Origin: Planctomycetota bacterium
GTDB lineage: Bacteria > Planctomycetota > Planctomycetia > Pirellulales > Thermoguttaceae
Assembly (NCBI GenBank): GCA_030612765.1
Contig: JAUWNG010000014.1
Coordinates: 1-42,937 of the forward strand
DNA: 42,937 nt
Direction of reading: 5' to 3'
Under the pieces are notes generated by a model. That model was not told where the DNA came from, made no database searches, and saw only the letters and a list, made by a program, of their open reading frames with translations. The translations under genes and the position numbers were made by a program. Shown here in pieces: positions 1 through 7,176 of this stretch. Every line of letters begins with the position of its first letter. Position 1 is the stretch's first letter.

Positions 1-141
1 TCGTGCGCAACGGCAAGTTGGATTGACGGTGCTTGTGCATAACCTTCTCGTCGTTCACCTCGCCATACCACCACCAAAAAGTGAGGTGGATGCCATGCTA
101 ACTACCGAAGAAATAACAACTTAAAAACCGGACTGTCTCTA

Positions 142-156
142 GACGCCGGGGCTAAA
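142..156. repeat. Half copy of the GCCCCGGCGT palindrome family
   Basis: The 16 bases GACGCCGGGGCTAAAC match one outer arm of the complete inverted repeat at 37170-37251. No second arm is visible in this window. It lies just beyond the stop codon of the Cys-tail membrane protein gene. Nothing else is recognisable in bases 1-165. Confidence 0.5.
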
Positions 157-165
157 CAGTCGGTA

Positions 166-1998
166 TTATCTTCCTCCTCCGGCGCAGGCGCAGGCACAAG
201 CGCATCCGGCGCAGGCGCATCCGCCTCCTCCACCTCCGCCGCTGGAACTCCCCAACGCCTTGAAAAATTCGCCGGTCACGTGGTCGGCCCCGCTGAGGTC
301 CAAAAAGCCGCCGGTGCTGTCCGGCAGGCTGAGTGAGCCGGGCGAGACGGCATCCGCCATGTTGCCCATCGTGTTTTCGGCCCAGCCGGAGAAACTCGAG
401 GCCACGTCGCCGAACGAAGTGCCTCCTCCTCCGCTCGGCGCGGCCGAAGGCGCGGCGGGCGCCGAGGACATCGGGCCTCGACCCCACCAAATCGGCCGAT
501 ACGTCGGCCCATAGTCGAACACCGGCCCGTAGTTCTCTCCCATCAGGATCCACTCGAAGTTGCGGTCGATGGTCTTTTCGCGTTGCGGGATGTCGCCGAT
601 GGCGGCGGCCTGCTCGGTTGCCCGGCGGATAATCGCCCGATAGTAGTCCTGCGTATCGGAGAGATCGAATCCCTTCATGCGATTGGCCGAGCTTTGGATG
701 AGCATTTTCACGGGTATCCCGAATTGGATTTCGCGGACCGGCTTGCCGGGATTGCTTTGCAGCAGGAAGAGGAAGGAATGTTCGTAATGGTGGACGACGA
801 TGCCGCGTTTCAGGGCCGCCGCCCCGTAGGCTTTTCCCCGCTGCCGCTCGCTGTCCGAGAGCGTTTTATCATCCAGCCGGAAGGCCTCGTCTACCTCGAC
901 GGTCAGCGGCTCGACCAGCGTTTGGCGGAGAACGCCCTTCTTCAACATCCCGAAGATGACCAGCGAAAGGACTTTTGCGATGGGCAATTCCAGTAGCACG
1001 GCGGCCTCTGGCGCGGTCAGCCCGCGCTTGATCCCGCCTCCTTCCACCTCGGCGATCGGCGGCATGTAGCGCGCCTTTCGCCGGGCCAGCAGCCACTCGT
1101 TCAAGCCGAGCAGCACGACGATGATCGGCATTGCCATCAGGTGGATGCCCGGACGGTGGTAAAACACAAATCCCGAGACGGCGACCAGGATGAAGAACAC
1201 GGAAAAGCCCGTCCCGCCGCTGAAACGAAAGAAAACAACGGCCAGCAGCGCCAGGAAAACGAGTCCCAAAACCACTCGTGCCCGGGGCGATTCCTCGAAC
1301 CATATCACCAGCAGGTCGATGGCCGTCTGGCGGATAACCCGCTGGAGGTCGCGTTTGGGAAAGGAAACGGCGACCAGGTTCTTGCCGGTCAGCCGCACAC
1401 CGGGAAAGTTCCAGCCAACCCGCGCGCCCTGATCGGTTGCCGCCTTACTGGAGAATTCGCGTTTCTGGTACAACGCTTCGTCCGGTTTCACGCTCTCGGG
1501 CAGTTGGATCGCCACTTGCAGATGCGTCGGCCCGCGAACGTATTTCTCGCCGAACCAGGTGGGGCCGATCCGTAGCGAGGCGTAATCCGAGCGGGTCGTG
1601 TCCTGATAGACCATGTCCGGCATGGTGAACTCGACGTGCAGCGTGCCGGCGCCGCCCGGCTTGATTGCATAACGTCGTCCCAAATGGACCTCGAAGCCCT
1701 GTGTGACGTACTTCGAGACGCGGATGTCTTTTAGTGTATGGCCGCCGATCGAAGCCCGGACGTTGCTCAGATCGTAGCCCGAGTGCGGCGTGCCGATGTC
1801 CACCACGTCGATTGGGTGGCCACGGGGATTGTTGCGAAAGCTGATCTCATATTCGATCTTCACGGAGGCATCTGGGTTTACCGTCACCAACATTTGCATC
1901 CGCGGCACGCCGAAGAGATAATCCTGCGCGGCGGCGGGCGAAGTGGAAAACTGGATGCCCACACAGAAAATGGCAATGGATTGGAAAACTTTTTGCAT
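166..1998 (-). CDS. Membrane protein with Gly/Cys/Ala-repeat C-terminal tail (DUF2207/TIGR04222-like architecture)
   Basis: This encodes about 610 residues. The start at 1998 is preceded by AAGGA and begins with a signal peptide (about 1-24, ending PAAAQ). A beta-rich extracytoplasmic domain follows (about 25-225). Three membrane segments lie at about 241-257, 263-280 and 285-302. Next comes a helical region (about 326-365, GLTAPEAAVLLELPIAKVLS) like the winged-helix part of DUF2207-type membrane proteins. A Ser/Gly-rich linker leads to a C-terminal run of glycines and CACAGCACACACA, with cysteines at 594, 596, 599, 601, 603 and 605. Proteins of this architecture usually end in a low-complexity glycine tail; alternating Cys-Ala is unusual. 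It is the last gene of a minus-strand cluster containing two radical-SAM-type maturase-like genes, so the tail may be a modification target or a metal site. The biochemical function is unknown and the family assignment is from memory. Confidence 0.8.
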   Translation of the reverse strand: MQKVFQSIAIFCVGIQFSTSPAAAQDYLFGVPRMQMLVTVNPDASVKIEYEISFRNNPRGHPIDVVDIGTPHSGYDLSNVRASIGGHTLKDIRVSKYVTQGFEVHLGRRYAIKPGGAGTLHVEFTMPDMVYQDTTRSDYASLRIGPTWFGEKYVRGPTHLQVAIQLPESVKPDEALYQKREFSSKAATDQGARVGWNFPGVRLTGKNLVAVSFPKRDLQRVIRQTAIDLLVIWFEESPRARVVLGLVFLALLAVVFFRFSGGTGFSVFFILVAVSGFVFYHRPGIHLMAMPIIVVLLGLNEWLLARRKARYMPPIAEVEGGGIKRGLTAPEAAVLLELPIAKVLSLVIFGMLKKGVLRQTLVEPLTVEVDEAFRLDDKTLSDSERQRGKAYGAAALKRGIVVHHYEHSFLFLLQSNPGKPVREIQFGIPVKMLIQSSANRMKGFDLSDTQDYYRAIIRRATEQAAAIGDIPQREKTIDRNFEWILMGENYGPVFDYGPTYRPIWWGRGPMSSAPAAPSAAPSGGGGTSFGDVASSFSGWAENTMGNMADAVSPGSLSLPDSTGGFLDLSGADHVTGEFFKALGSSSGGGGGGGCACAGCACACACAGGGR

Positions 1999-2037
1999 TG
2001 TGAAGTCCTTTTTTGCGAAACCGCAAGCGGCTATCTC

Positions 2038-2060
2038 CCCCGCGACCGCAGTCGCGGGGC
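2038..2060. repeat. Short palindrome, CCCCGCGACCGCAGTCGCGGGGC type
   Basis: This near-perfect hairpin has CCCCGCGAC paired with GTCGCGGGG. A related hairpin occurs at 24261-24290. It sits between the start of the Cys-tail membrane protein gene and the heptamer array at 2067-2119. In that position it could act as an RNA hairpin, but it has no clear U-run in the relevant orientation. Confidence 0.6.
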
Positions 2061-2066
2061 ATTTTT

Positions 2067-2119
2067 CACTATCCACTATCCACTATCCACTATCCACTAT
2101 CCACTATCCACTACCCACT
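2067..2119. repeat. Heptanucleotide tandem array (CACTATC)n
   Basis: About seven head-to-tail copies of the 7-mer CACTATC (last units CACTACC). The array overlaps the 3' end of the radical-SAM-like gene and fills the gap before the next gene of the cluster. The same unit recurs at 24531-24595 just upstream of a start codon. Confidence 0.9.
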
Positions 2120-3397
2120 AATCCCATCGGCCCAACCGGCCGGTTCGCGCGGACAGTCGGCCGCGCAGATCGACAAGCCGGGACATTGATCGCAGCGGGT
2201 GTCGCTCTGCAACCGCTCGCGATACCGCGCGAACGGTTTGCTCTTCTCGATGGTCTCCCAATCGTCTTCCAATAGGTTTCCGGCCGGAGTGGCGGGGCCT
2301 CGGGGCGCGTAGACCGTGCCGTCCGGCTCGACCCGGATGGCCCAATCGCCGCTGGTCCGCGGTCCGCGGCAGAGTTGTTCTCCCAACGGAATCGCCGGAT
2401 CGAACCGCACGGTCGGATACCACATCAGTCGCACGCCCAGCCGTTCGGCCGATTCCTCGACCATCCCGGCTGCCGGCGGCAGTTCACCGGCCGCCATCGC
2501 CCCGGCCGAAGCGAGTTCGGCCTCGGTCGTGGCGACGGCGAAGATGCAGGCGTTTTCGATCCCGTGCCCGGCGATGATCTCCAACGTCCGGTCGATCCCC
2601 TCCAGCGTGGACCGCGTCAGGGCGAGTTGGGCCACCGCACAGATTTCGTTCTTCCGCGCCGCGGCGAGCGCGCGGACGGCCATTTTGCTGTCCCCCTGGC
2701 CGGCCAGCGAGTCGTGGACTTTGTTGTCCGCGGAGAAGCAGTAAACGTCGAGGTGGTCCAGTCCCGCGGCGGCCACGTCGTTGATCCGGGTAGAGACGGC
2801 AAGATCGCTACCGCGTCCCCGCACGCCGGTAATCAATCCCAGATCGCTCCCCTTCTCGACCGCCCGGACCAGATGCGACTCGTCGCAGTCCCGGCCGGCA
2901 ATGATCGTCACGTGTGGAATCGCCAGTTGCCATAGGCGCTCCATTACTCGGGAAACATGGAACGGCGCGCAGAGCGGCACGTCGGCCGAGATTGGACGCT
3001 CCAGCGGCAGCCGCTTAGGTCCCAGCGCCGGATCGGCCAGGTTGAGGATCGGGTATCCGCCCTCGGGCGACTCCATCCGCTCGATTAGCGCGGCGACGGC
3101 TGCCACGTCGTCGGCAAGCCGCTCGTCCGTTGCGCCGCGGAAGCGTTTTTTTACCCGGCGAACGATTACTTCCGGGGTGTCTCCATCCAGCAGTCCCTTG
3201 GCGATCACGACGCCCGAGGGGCTTAGCCGCGCCATTGCCGCCGCGTTGGCCACGAGCAACCCGTCGCCGCCCGAATCGACGCGGAGATGGAACCGACTGA
3301 TCGCCCCGTCCGCCTCGCGCACGAAATGGTACAGACCCGGCCGAACGTCGCCGGGCAACTCGCGCTTGATTATTTTCAACAACCGTGGAATGTTCAT
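2111..3397 (-). CDS. PqqD-like/SPASM-type protein related to radical SAM maturases but lacking the cluster motif
   Basis: This encodes about 428 residues from the ATG at 3397; the upstream in-frame codons come from a repeat. The N-terminal 100 residues (VRPGLYHFVREADG, SRFHLRVDSGG) align by eye with the PqqD-like N-terminus of the neighbouring radical SAM protein. The middle has the length and rhythm of a radical SAM barrel. However, where CxxxCxxC should be there is VPLCAPFHVSRV, with only one cysteine, and no GGEP motif is seen. The C-terminus keeps a SPASM-like layout (LCRGPRTSGDWAIRVEPDG, GNLLEDDWETI, CDQCPGLSICAADC), with VYA in place of the usual VYPC. It is probably a catalytically inactive paralogue acting as partner or substrate-binding subunit to the adjacent active enzyme. 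That role is inferred. The last codons run into a heptamer repeat. Confidence 0.8.
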   Translation of the reverse strand: MNIPRLLKIIKRELPGDVRPGLYHFVREADGAISRFHLRVDSGGDGLLVANAAAMARLSPSGVVIAKGLLDGDTPEVIVRRVKKRFRGATDERLADDVAAVAALIERMESPEGGYPILNLADPALGPKRLPLERPISADVPLCAPFHVSRVMERLWQLAIPHVTIIAGRDCDESHLVRAVEKGSDLGLITGVRGRGSDLAVSTRINDVAAAGLDHLDVYCFSADNKVHDSLAGQGDSKMAVRALAAARKNEICAVAQLALTRSTLEGIDRTLEIIAGHGIENACIFAVATTEAELASAGAMAAGELPPAAGMVEESAERLGVRLMWYPTVRFDPAIPLGEQLCRGPRTSGDWAIRVEPDGTVYAPRGPATPAGNLLEDDWETIEKSKPFARYRERLQSDTRCDQCPGLSICAADCPREPAGWADGISG

Positions 3398-3412
3398 GTT
3401 CGCACCATGTTT

Positions 3413-3478
3413 GTTTAGCGGCCGCCGGCACGGCGGCCCTGGTGGCATCGCAAGCCGCCGGGCCGGCGGCCGCTAAAC
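3413..3478. repeat. Inverted repeat, GTTTAGCGGCCGCCGGC family
   Basis: Two perfect 17-bp arms (GTTTAGCGGCCGCCGGC and its complement) enclose a GC-rich loop. A second copy lies at 42853-42917. The TAG stop codon of the radical SAM gene (3473-3475) lies inside the right arm. Confidence 0.9.
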
Positions 3479-4966
3479 GGATTGTGTTATCTGATTGTTG
3501 TGTTCTCTCTCCAGCGGACAGCCGCCGCCGCACAGCGGCAGGTCGGGGCAATTCCAACATTGCTCGGGCAGGCCGGCGCCTCGCGGATCGGCCGTTCGAC
3601 GTCGAAATCCGCGAAACAATTCGCTTTCCCAAATGTCCCGCCACCGGTCGCGGAGGATGTTGCCGGCCGGGACGTAGTACGATTGACAGGGGATCACGTC
3701 GCCGTTTGGTTCGATGCAGATCGAATACTCGCCGGCGTTGCACCGTCGGGGGCCAAGCTCCAATTCGACCGGCGAGAGGCGGCAATACTCGGTCGGCGTG
3801 TACCAGAGGAACCGCATCTTCAACTCGGCCGCGCGGTCGCGCACGTCGGCCAGCACGGGCGCCAATGCTTCGGCGGAAATCTCGTCTCCGCTGGTCCGAC
3901 CGCCGCCGGCGAAGATCATGCCGTTCATGGCGAAGGTCGTTATCCCAAGGCCGTGGAGGAACTCGACGAGCTGGCCCGCTTGGCCGACGTTCCGGCGGGT
4001 GAGCGTGGTGTTGGTGATGGCATGCAGTCCGGCGACCAGCGAGTTTTTCAGCCCTCGAACGGTCTCGTCGAACGCCGCGGCGCCGCTCATCGCGTCGTGG
4101 ACCGCCGGATCGTATGATTGGAGCGTGATTTGGACGTGGTCCAGGCCGGCCGCGCGGAGCAACTCGACATACGCCGGATCGCTCAGCCGACGCCCGTTGG
4201 TGTTCAGGCCGGAAACCAGCCCCAGTTCGGTTGAGTGGCGGACCAGTTCCGGCAATCCGTCGAAGAGGGTCGGCTCGCCGCCGGTGAAGATCATGTGCGG
4301 TACGCCGATGGCGGCCAGCCGCCGAAGAACTTCCCGCCACTGGCTAGGAGAGAGGGGCGAGGGGCGAGGGGCGAGGGACGAGGAAGCACGGTCTTTGCTG
4401 TAACAATGCGGGCAATTGTTATTGCAGCCGTAGCTCAACGCCAGATCGGCCTTGTACGGAGCGGAGACCGGCACGCTGAACGGCGGCGACCATTTTACTA
4501 TTACTTCCGCCAGACCGCACGTCGGACATGAAGCGGTAAGATCGGTCAATCGCTCGATTAGTGCATATACATGGTCAGCGGCGGACCGGGCCTTGGCCGC
4601 GCCCACGCCGCGGAACCGGCCTCGAAGCACGGCCGCCGCGCGATCGACGGGCGCCTTTTCCAAGGCGAGCCGCGCCAGTAGCGCGGCGGTTGGGTTCAGG
4701 TGGATCGCGTCGGTCGCATCGACCATCAGCACGGCGGCGCCGTCGGTGTTGGTGCGGAGATGGAACCGCCGCCGCCCGCCCGGCCGCCGGAGGTCGAATA
4801 CCTTCAGCCCGGGCCGAAACCTCGGGAAGTAGGGTGGGACAAGCGCAGCGCGGTCCCACCACTTTTTCCTCGCCGTTGGTGGGGCTGCGCTTCGCTTGAC
4901 CCACCCTACACCGAGCGTGCCGAGCAGTCGTCGTGTCCAGCGAATTGCCCTTCCGGCGGTCACCAC
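3473..4966 (-). CDS. Radical SAM/SPASM enzyme with N-terminal PqqD-like domain (PqqE/AlbA-type peptide maturase family)
   Basis: This encodes 497 residues from a GTG that overlaps the previous stop (GTGGTGA). The order is a short N-terminus, a PqqD-like domain (about 51-142), a CPTC pair, then the radical SAM core. The core has CNNNCPHC (Cys181, 185, 188) for the 4Fe-4S cluster and GGEP (about 229-232). A SPASM domain closes the protein: RRCNAGEYSICIEPNGDVIPC, GNILRDRWRDIW, then CWNCPDLPLCGGGC. This arrangement is typical of enzymes that modify peptides (PQQ, sactipeptide and ranthipeptide maturases). Two stretches look foreign: residues about 20-46 are encoded by an inverted repeat (4829-4909) and residues about 193-208, right after the cluster motif, by a heptamer array (4347-4386). 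The stop codon lies in a third repeat. The substrate is not known; the tail of the protein encoded at 166-1998 is the obvious candidate. Confidence 0.88.
   Translation of the reverse strand: MVTAGRAIRWTRRLLGTLGVGWVKRSAAPPTARKKWWDRAALVPPYFPRFRPGLKVFDLRRPGGRRRFHLRTNTDGAAVLMVDATDAIHLNPTAALLARLALEKAPVDRAAAVLRGRFRGVGAAKARSAADHVYALIERLTDLTASCPTCGLAEVIVKWSPPFSVPVSAPYKADLALSYGCNNNCPHCYSKDRASSSLAPRPSPLSPSQWREVLRRLAAIGVPHMIFTGGEPTLFDGLPELVRHSTELGLVSGLNTNGRRLSDPAYVELLRAAGLDHVQITLQSYDPAVHDAMSGAAAFDETVRGLKNSLVAGLHAITNTTLTRRNVGQAGQLVEFLHGLGITTFAMNGMIFAGGGRTSGDEISAEALAPVLADVRDRAAELKMRFLWYTPTEYCRLSPVELELGPRRCNAGEYSICIEPNGDVIPCQSYYVPAGNILRDRWRDIWESELFRGFRRRTADPRGAGLPEQCWNCPDLPLCGGGCPLEREHNNQITQSV
4347..4386. 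repeat. Heptanucleotide array (GAGGGGC)n inside the radical SAM coding sequence
   Basis: About five 7-bp units (GAGGGGC, the last ones GAGGGAC/GAGGAAG) are read in frame as ASSSLAPRPSPLSPS between CNNNCPHCYSKDR and QWREVLRRL. The array interrupts an otherwise conserved stretch just after the cluster-binding cysteines. Confidence 0.85.
4829..4909. repeat. Inverted repeat, GTAGGGTGGG(A/T)CAAGCG family, inside the radical SAM coding sequence
   Basis: The arms GTAGGGTGGGACAAGCG and CGCTTGACCCACCCTAC (one mismatch) flank a central spacer. The element is read in frame as part of the N-terminus (VGWVKRSAAPP to WWDRAALVPPY). The paralogue at 2111-3397 has no such stretch between the equivalent basic helix and RPGL. 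Confidence 0.85.
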
Positions 4967-5301
4967 TTAGGGGCCTCCTCGATCTGGTATGTCGCGCCGC
5001 AGTATTGACAATTGATGAATACGGCCCCTGCCTTCACGGCCACCGAATCCTTGCCGAGCGTGCCGCCGCAGGAGCGACATTTGAGGTCTTGCAGGCTGAC
5101 GTCGCCCGAAAGTTCGATCTTCTGGATCACCGTGGTTATCGACTCCCTGGGTTTATGCAGGGCGAGCCAGAGCAAAAAGCCGGCCGCCGCCAGGAGGATC
5201 ACGCCCACGAGGATCGACATCACACGGCCGTGCGACCCCGCGACGAACATCACGCCGAAGAATCCCAGCAACGCGGCCAGCGGATAGGCGACGAGTTTCA
5301 T
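4960..5301 (-). CDS. Small membrane protein with C-terminal zinc ribbon
   Basis: This encodes 113 residues. The ATG at 5301 follows a strong AAGGAG at good spacing; longer in-frame readings would translate a repeat. Two hydrophobic segments (about 4-22 and 25-45) precede a soluble part with CRSCGG and CQYCGA, which together form a four-cysteine zinc ribbon. The C-terminus ends APKW and its TGA overlaps the GTG start of the radical SAM gene, so the two are translationally coupled. It may be a membrane anchor or accessory of the putative modification system. I do not recognise a named family. Confidence 0.8.
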   Translation of the reverse strand: MKLVAYPLAALLGFFGVMFVAGSHGRVMSILVGVILLAAAGFLLWLALHKPRESITTVIQKIELSGDVSLQDLKCRSCGGTLGKDSVAVKAGAVFINCQYCGATYQIEEAPKW

Positions 5302-5314
5302 TGGCGGCTCCTTT

Positions 5315-5342
5315 TGTAGCACAGCCGCCCTCGGCTGTGCCA
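5315..5342. repeat. Palindrome, TGTAGCACAGCCGCCCTCGGCTGTGC family
   Basis: This 26-bp hairpin sequence lies between galK and the zinc-ribbon membrane protein gene. The same 26 bases recur at 20867-20892, inside the coding sequence of the macroglobulin-like protein. Confidence 0.9.
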
Positions 5343-5355
5343 CATTTTGATATAG

Positions 5356-6552
5356 TTACAGCAACTCCGCTCCGTCGGCGGCTTGGCAAACGTAGACCGC
5401 CGGCGAGTGGCCGGTCTTGCGTTGATAGGCGGCGGCCGTGTCGCGGGCGAAATCCTCGGCCGCCTCGGCGCGGACCAGCGCCACCGCGCAACCGCCGAAT
5501 CCGGCCCCGGTCATCCGCGCGCCGAAACATGATCGGTGGGCCGACGCGCACTCGACCATCGCGTTCAGCGCGTCGCTGGATACCTCGTAATCGTCGCGCA
5601 GACTGCGGTGGCTCTGGTGCATCAAGCGGCCCAATTCGACCGCGTCGCCGCGGCGCATGGCGTCGGCCGCGAGCAGTGTGCGGTCGTTCTCGGCGATTAC
5701 GTGCCGGGCACGGCGCAACACGGCCGGGTCCATTTTGCCGGCGGATTGTTCCAGTCGTTCGATCGTAGCGTCGCGCAGCGCGTGTACGTCCAGCAGCCGG
5801 GCGGCCTGCTCGCACTGCCGTCGCCGCTCGTTATAGGCCGAATTGACCAGCCCGCGGCGTGTCGAGGTATCGAGCACGACCACCGAAGTGCCCCGCGGCA
5901 ACGGGACCGGCTCGGTTTGCAGCGAGCGACAGTCGATCAGCAAGGCGTTGCCCGCGCGGCCGGCGGCGGAGATCAACTGGTCCATGATTCCGCAGTTGAC
6001 GCCGACCCATTGGTTTTCGGCCCGCTGGCCGAGCTTTGCCATCTCGACCGGTTTCCAGGGCAGTTCTCCGGCGGCGGCCAATGCTCGGGCCGCGGCCATC
6101 TCGAGCGCCGCCGAGGAGGACAATCCCGCGCCGAGCGGCACGTCGCCGGCCAGCACGCCATCCCAGCCGGTCAGTCGATGGCCGGCCTCTTGCAGGCTCC
6201 AGGCCGTCCCCTTTAGATATTCGATCCAGCCGGACATAAAGCCGCGACCGTCGGTCGCGCTGGGCGGCGCGACCGACGGTCGCGGCTTTATGGCGGGCGT
6301 GACCAACTCGTCGAGGGAGAATTCGCCCGGTTCGTCGTAGTCGATCGAGTAGACCGAGACGATCCGATCGTTTCGCGGTCTGAGGGCGATCCAGACGGCC
6401 CGATCTATCGCCATCGGCAGGACGAAACCGTCGTTGTAGTCGGTGTGTTCTCCGATCAGATTCACCCGGCCCGGCGCGCGGACAATCCAGTTGGGGAGGT
6501 GTCCAAAGCGGTCGGCGAACTGGGCGGAGATTTCGACTTGTCCGATGGGCAT
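5356..6552 (-). CDS. galK: Galactokinase
   Basis: GalK phosphorylates galactose to galactose 1-phosphate with ATP (Leloir pathway, cytoplasm). The 398-residue product has the galactokinase signature near the N-terminus (APGRVNLIGEHTDYNDG, about 26-42), the GHMP ATP-binding motif PLGAGLSSSAALE (about 139-151), CGIMDQ with the catalytic Asp, and the C-terminal GHMP motif MTGAGFGGCAVAL. Residues about 87-106 (AIKPRPSVAPPSATDGRGFM) are encoded by a 58-bp palindromic repeat and have no counterpart I know in GalK, which normally runs from FSLD directly to the WxxYxxG segment. No other galactose gene lies nearby. It may be the first gene of the minus-strand cluster that continues with the zinc-ribbon and radical SAM genes, separated from them by only 54 bp. 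Confidence 0.95.
   Translation of the reverse strand: MPIGQVEISAQFADRFGHLPNWIVRAPGRVNLIGEHTDYNDGFVLPMAIDRAVWIALRPRNDRIVSVYSIDYDEPGEFSLDELVTPAIKPRPSVAPPSATDGRGFMSGWIEYLKGTAWSLQEAGHRLTGWDGVLAGDVPLGAGLSSSAALEMAAARALAAAGELPWKPVEMAKLGQRAENQWVGVNCGIMDQLISAAGRAGNALLIDCRSLQTEPVPLPRGTSVVVLDTSTRRGLVNSAYNERRRQCEQAARLLDVHALRDATIERLEQSAGKMDPAVLRRARHVIAENDRTLLAADAMRRGDAVELGRLMHQSHRSLRDDYEVSSDALNAMVECASAHRSCFGARMTGAGFGGCAVALVRAEAAEDFARDTAAAYQRKTGHSPAVYVCQAADGAELL
6235..6292. repeat. 58-bp palindromic element inside galK (CATAAAGCCGCGACCGTCGG family)
   Basis: Perfect 26-bp arms starting CATAAAGCCGCGACCGTCGG surround a 6-bp loop TGGGCG. Related copies are intergenic at 14586-14673 (diverged arms) and 20622-20648 (single arm). 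Here the element is translated in frame within galactokinase. Confidence 0.95.
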
Positions 6553-7176
6553 GCGGCGGACTCCAGGTTGCAGAAACCGCTCCCCATCGTGGCGTTTTCG
6601 GCCTTGTAGGTCAAGCCGGTGAGCGAAAGCGGCTCGCTTGGGGCATGAATCGACAAATGGCTATTGTTCCCGGGCGAATACATTCGGGGTAGGAGGCGTT
6701 ACATGCGACCACCTCTCCCCGCCGTGTATTCACGGCGGGCTAAATAAGGCGGGCTAAATACGGCGGCAAAATGGAGCTGGCTCCCAAAAATGGCAGGTGC
6801 ATCATACTGAAGACGGCCTGTATTGTAATTGATGGCAAGAATTTCACTGTTGCGGCAACTTCATGGTGAGGGTACGGGCCGTGAAATCGCTTCCGCCTGT
6901 TGACACAAACACTTACGAGACAATCTGTTACGGGAATTATTCCGGATTCTGCGACGGTCAGTTGGTTCGATTGTAGCGATTGGGCACGGCAGTTGCATTA
7001 TAAAAAATCATTGGACGCCGAGAGGTTCGGAACTCTGATCTAACTCCGATGGTGGGGAAGCTACGCCGATGCGGCTCAAATGCGTAGAATTTCGAGGTCG
7101 GAAAGGTTCGGACCAAACGGCAACCGCCGGTTTTCGTTCGGAAGCGAACCCTTTTCAACACGGAAGCGTATCAAAA
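6553..7176. other. Intergenic region between galK and the ECF sigma factor gene
   Basis: This divergent region of 624 bp must hold promoters for both flanking genes. It contains the repeat at 6669-6744. A TTGACA lies at 6900-6905, but no convincing -10 at the right spacing follows it. No ORF here looks real; the short minus-strand readings start inside the galK 5' end or the repeat. Confidence 0.5.
6669..6744. repeat. Inverted repeat, GAATACA/TGTATTC...GGGCTAAAT family
   Basis: It begins CCCGGGCGAATACATTCGGGG and ends with CCGCCGTGTATTCACGGC followed by GGGCTAAAT. A fuller copy lies at 10263-10347. An extra fragment GGCGGGCTAAATACGGCGG follows directly. Confidence 0.75.

Noticed and set aside
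3-26. Short open stretch ending TGA that could be the 3' end of an upstream gene
   Set aside because: Only eight codons are visible, with no family signal and no way to confirm.
6900-6930. Sigma-70 promoter TTGACA upstream of the ECF gene
   Set aside because: No acceptable -10 lies 16-18 bp downstream.
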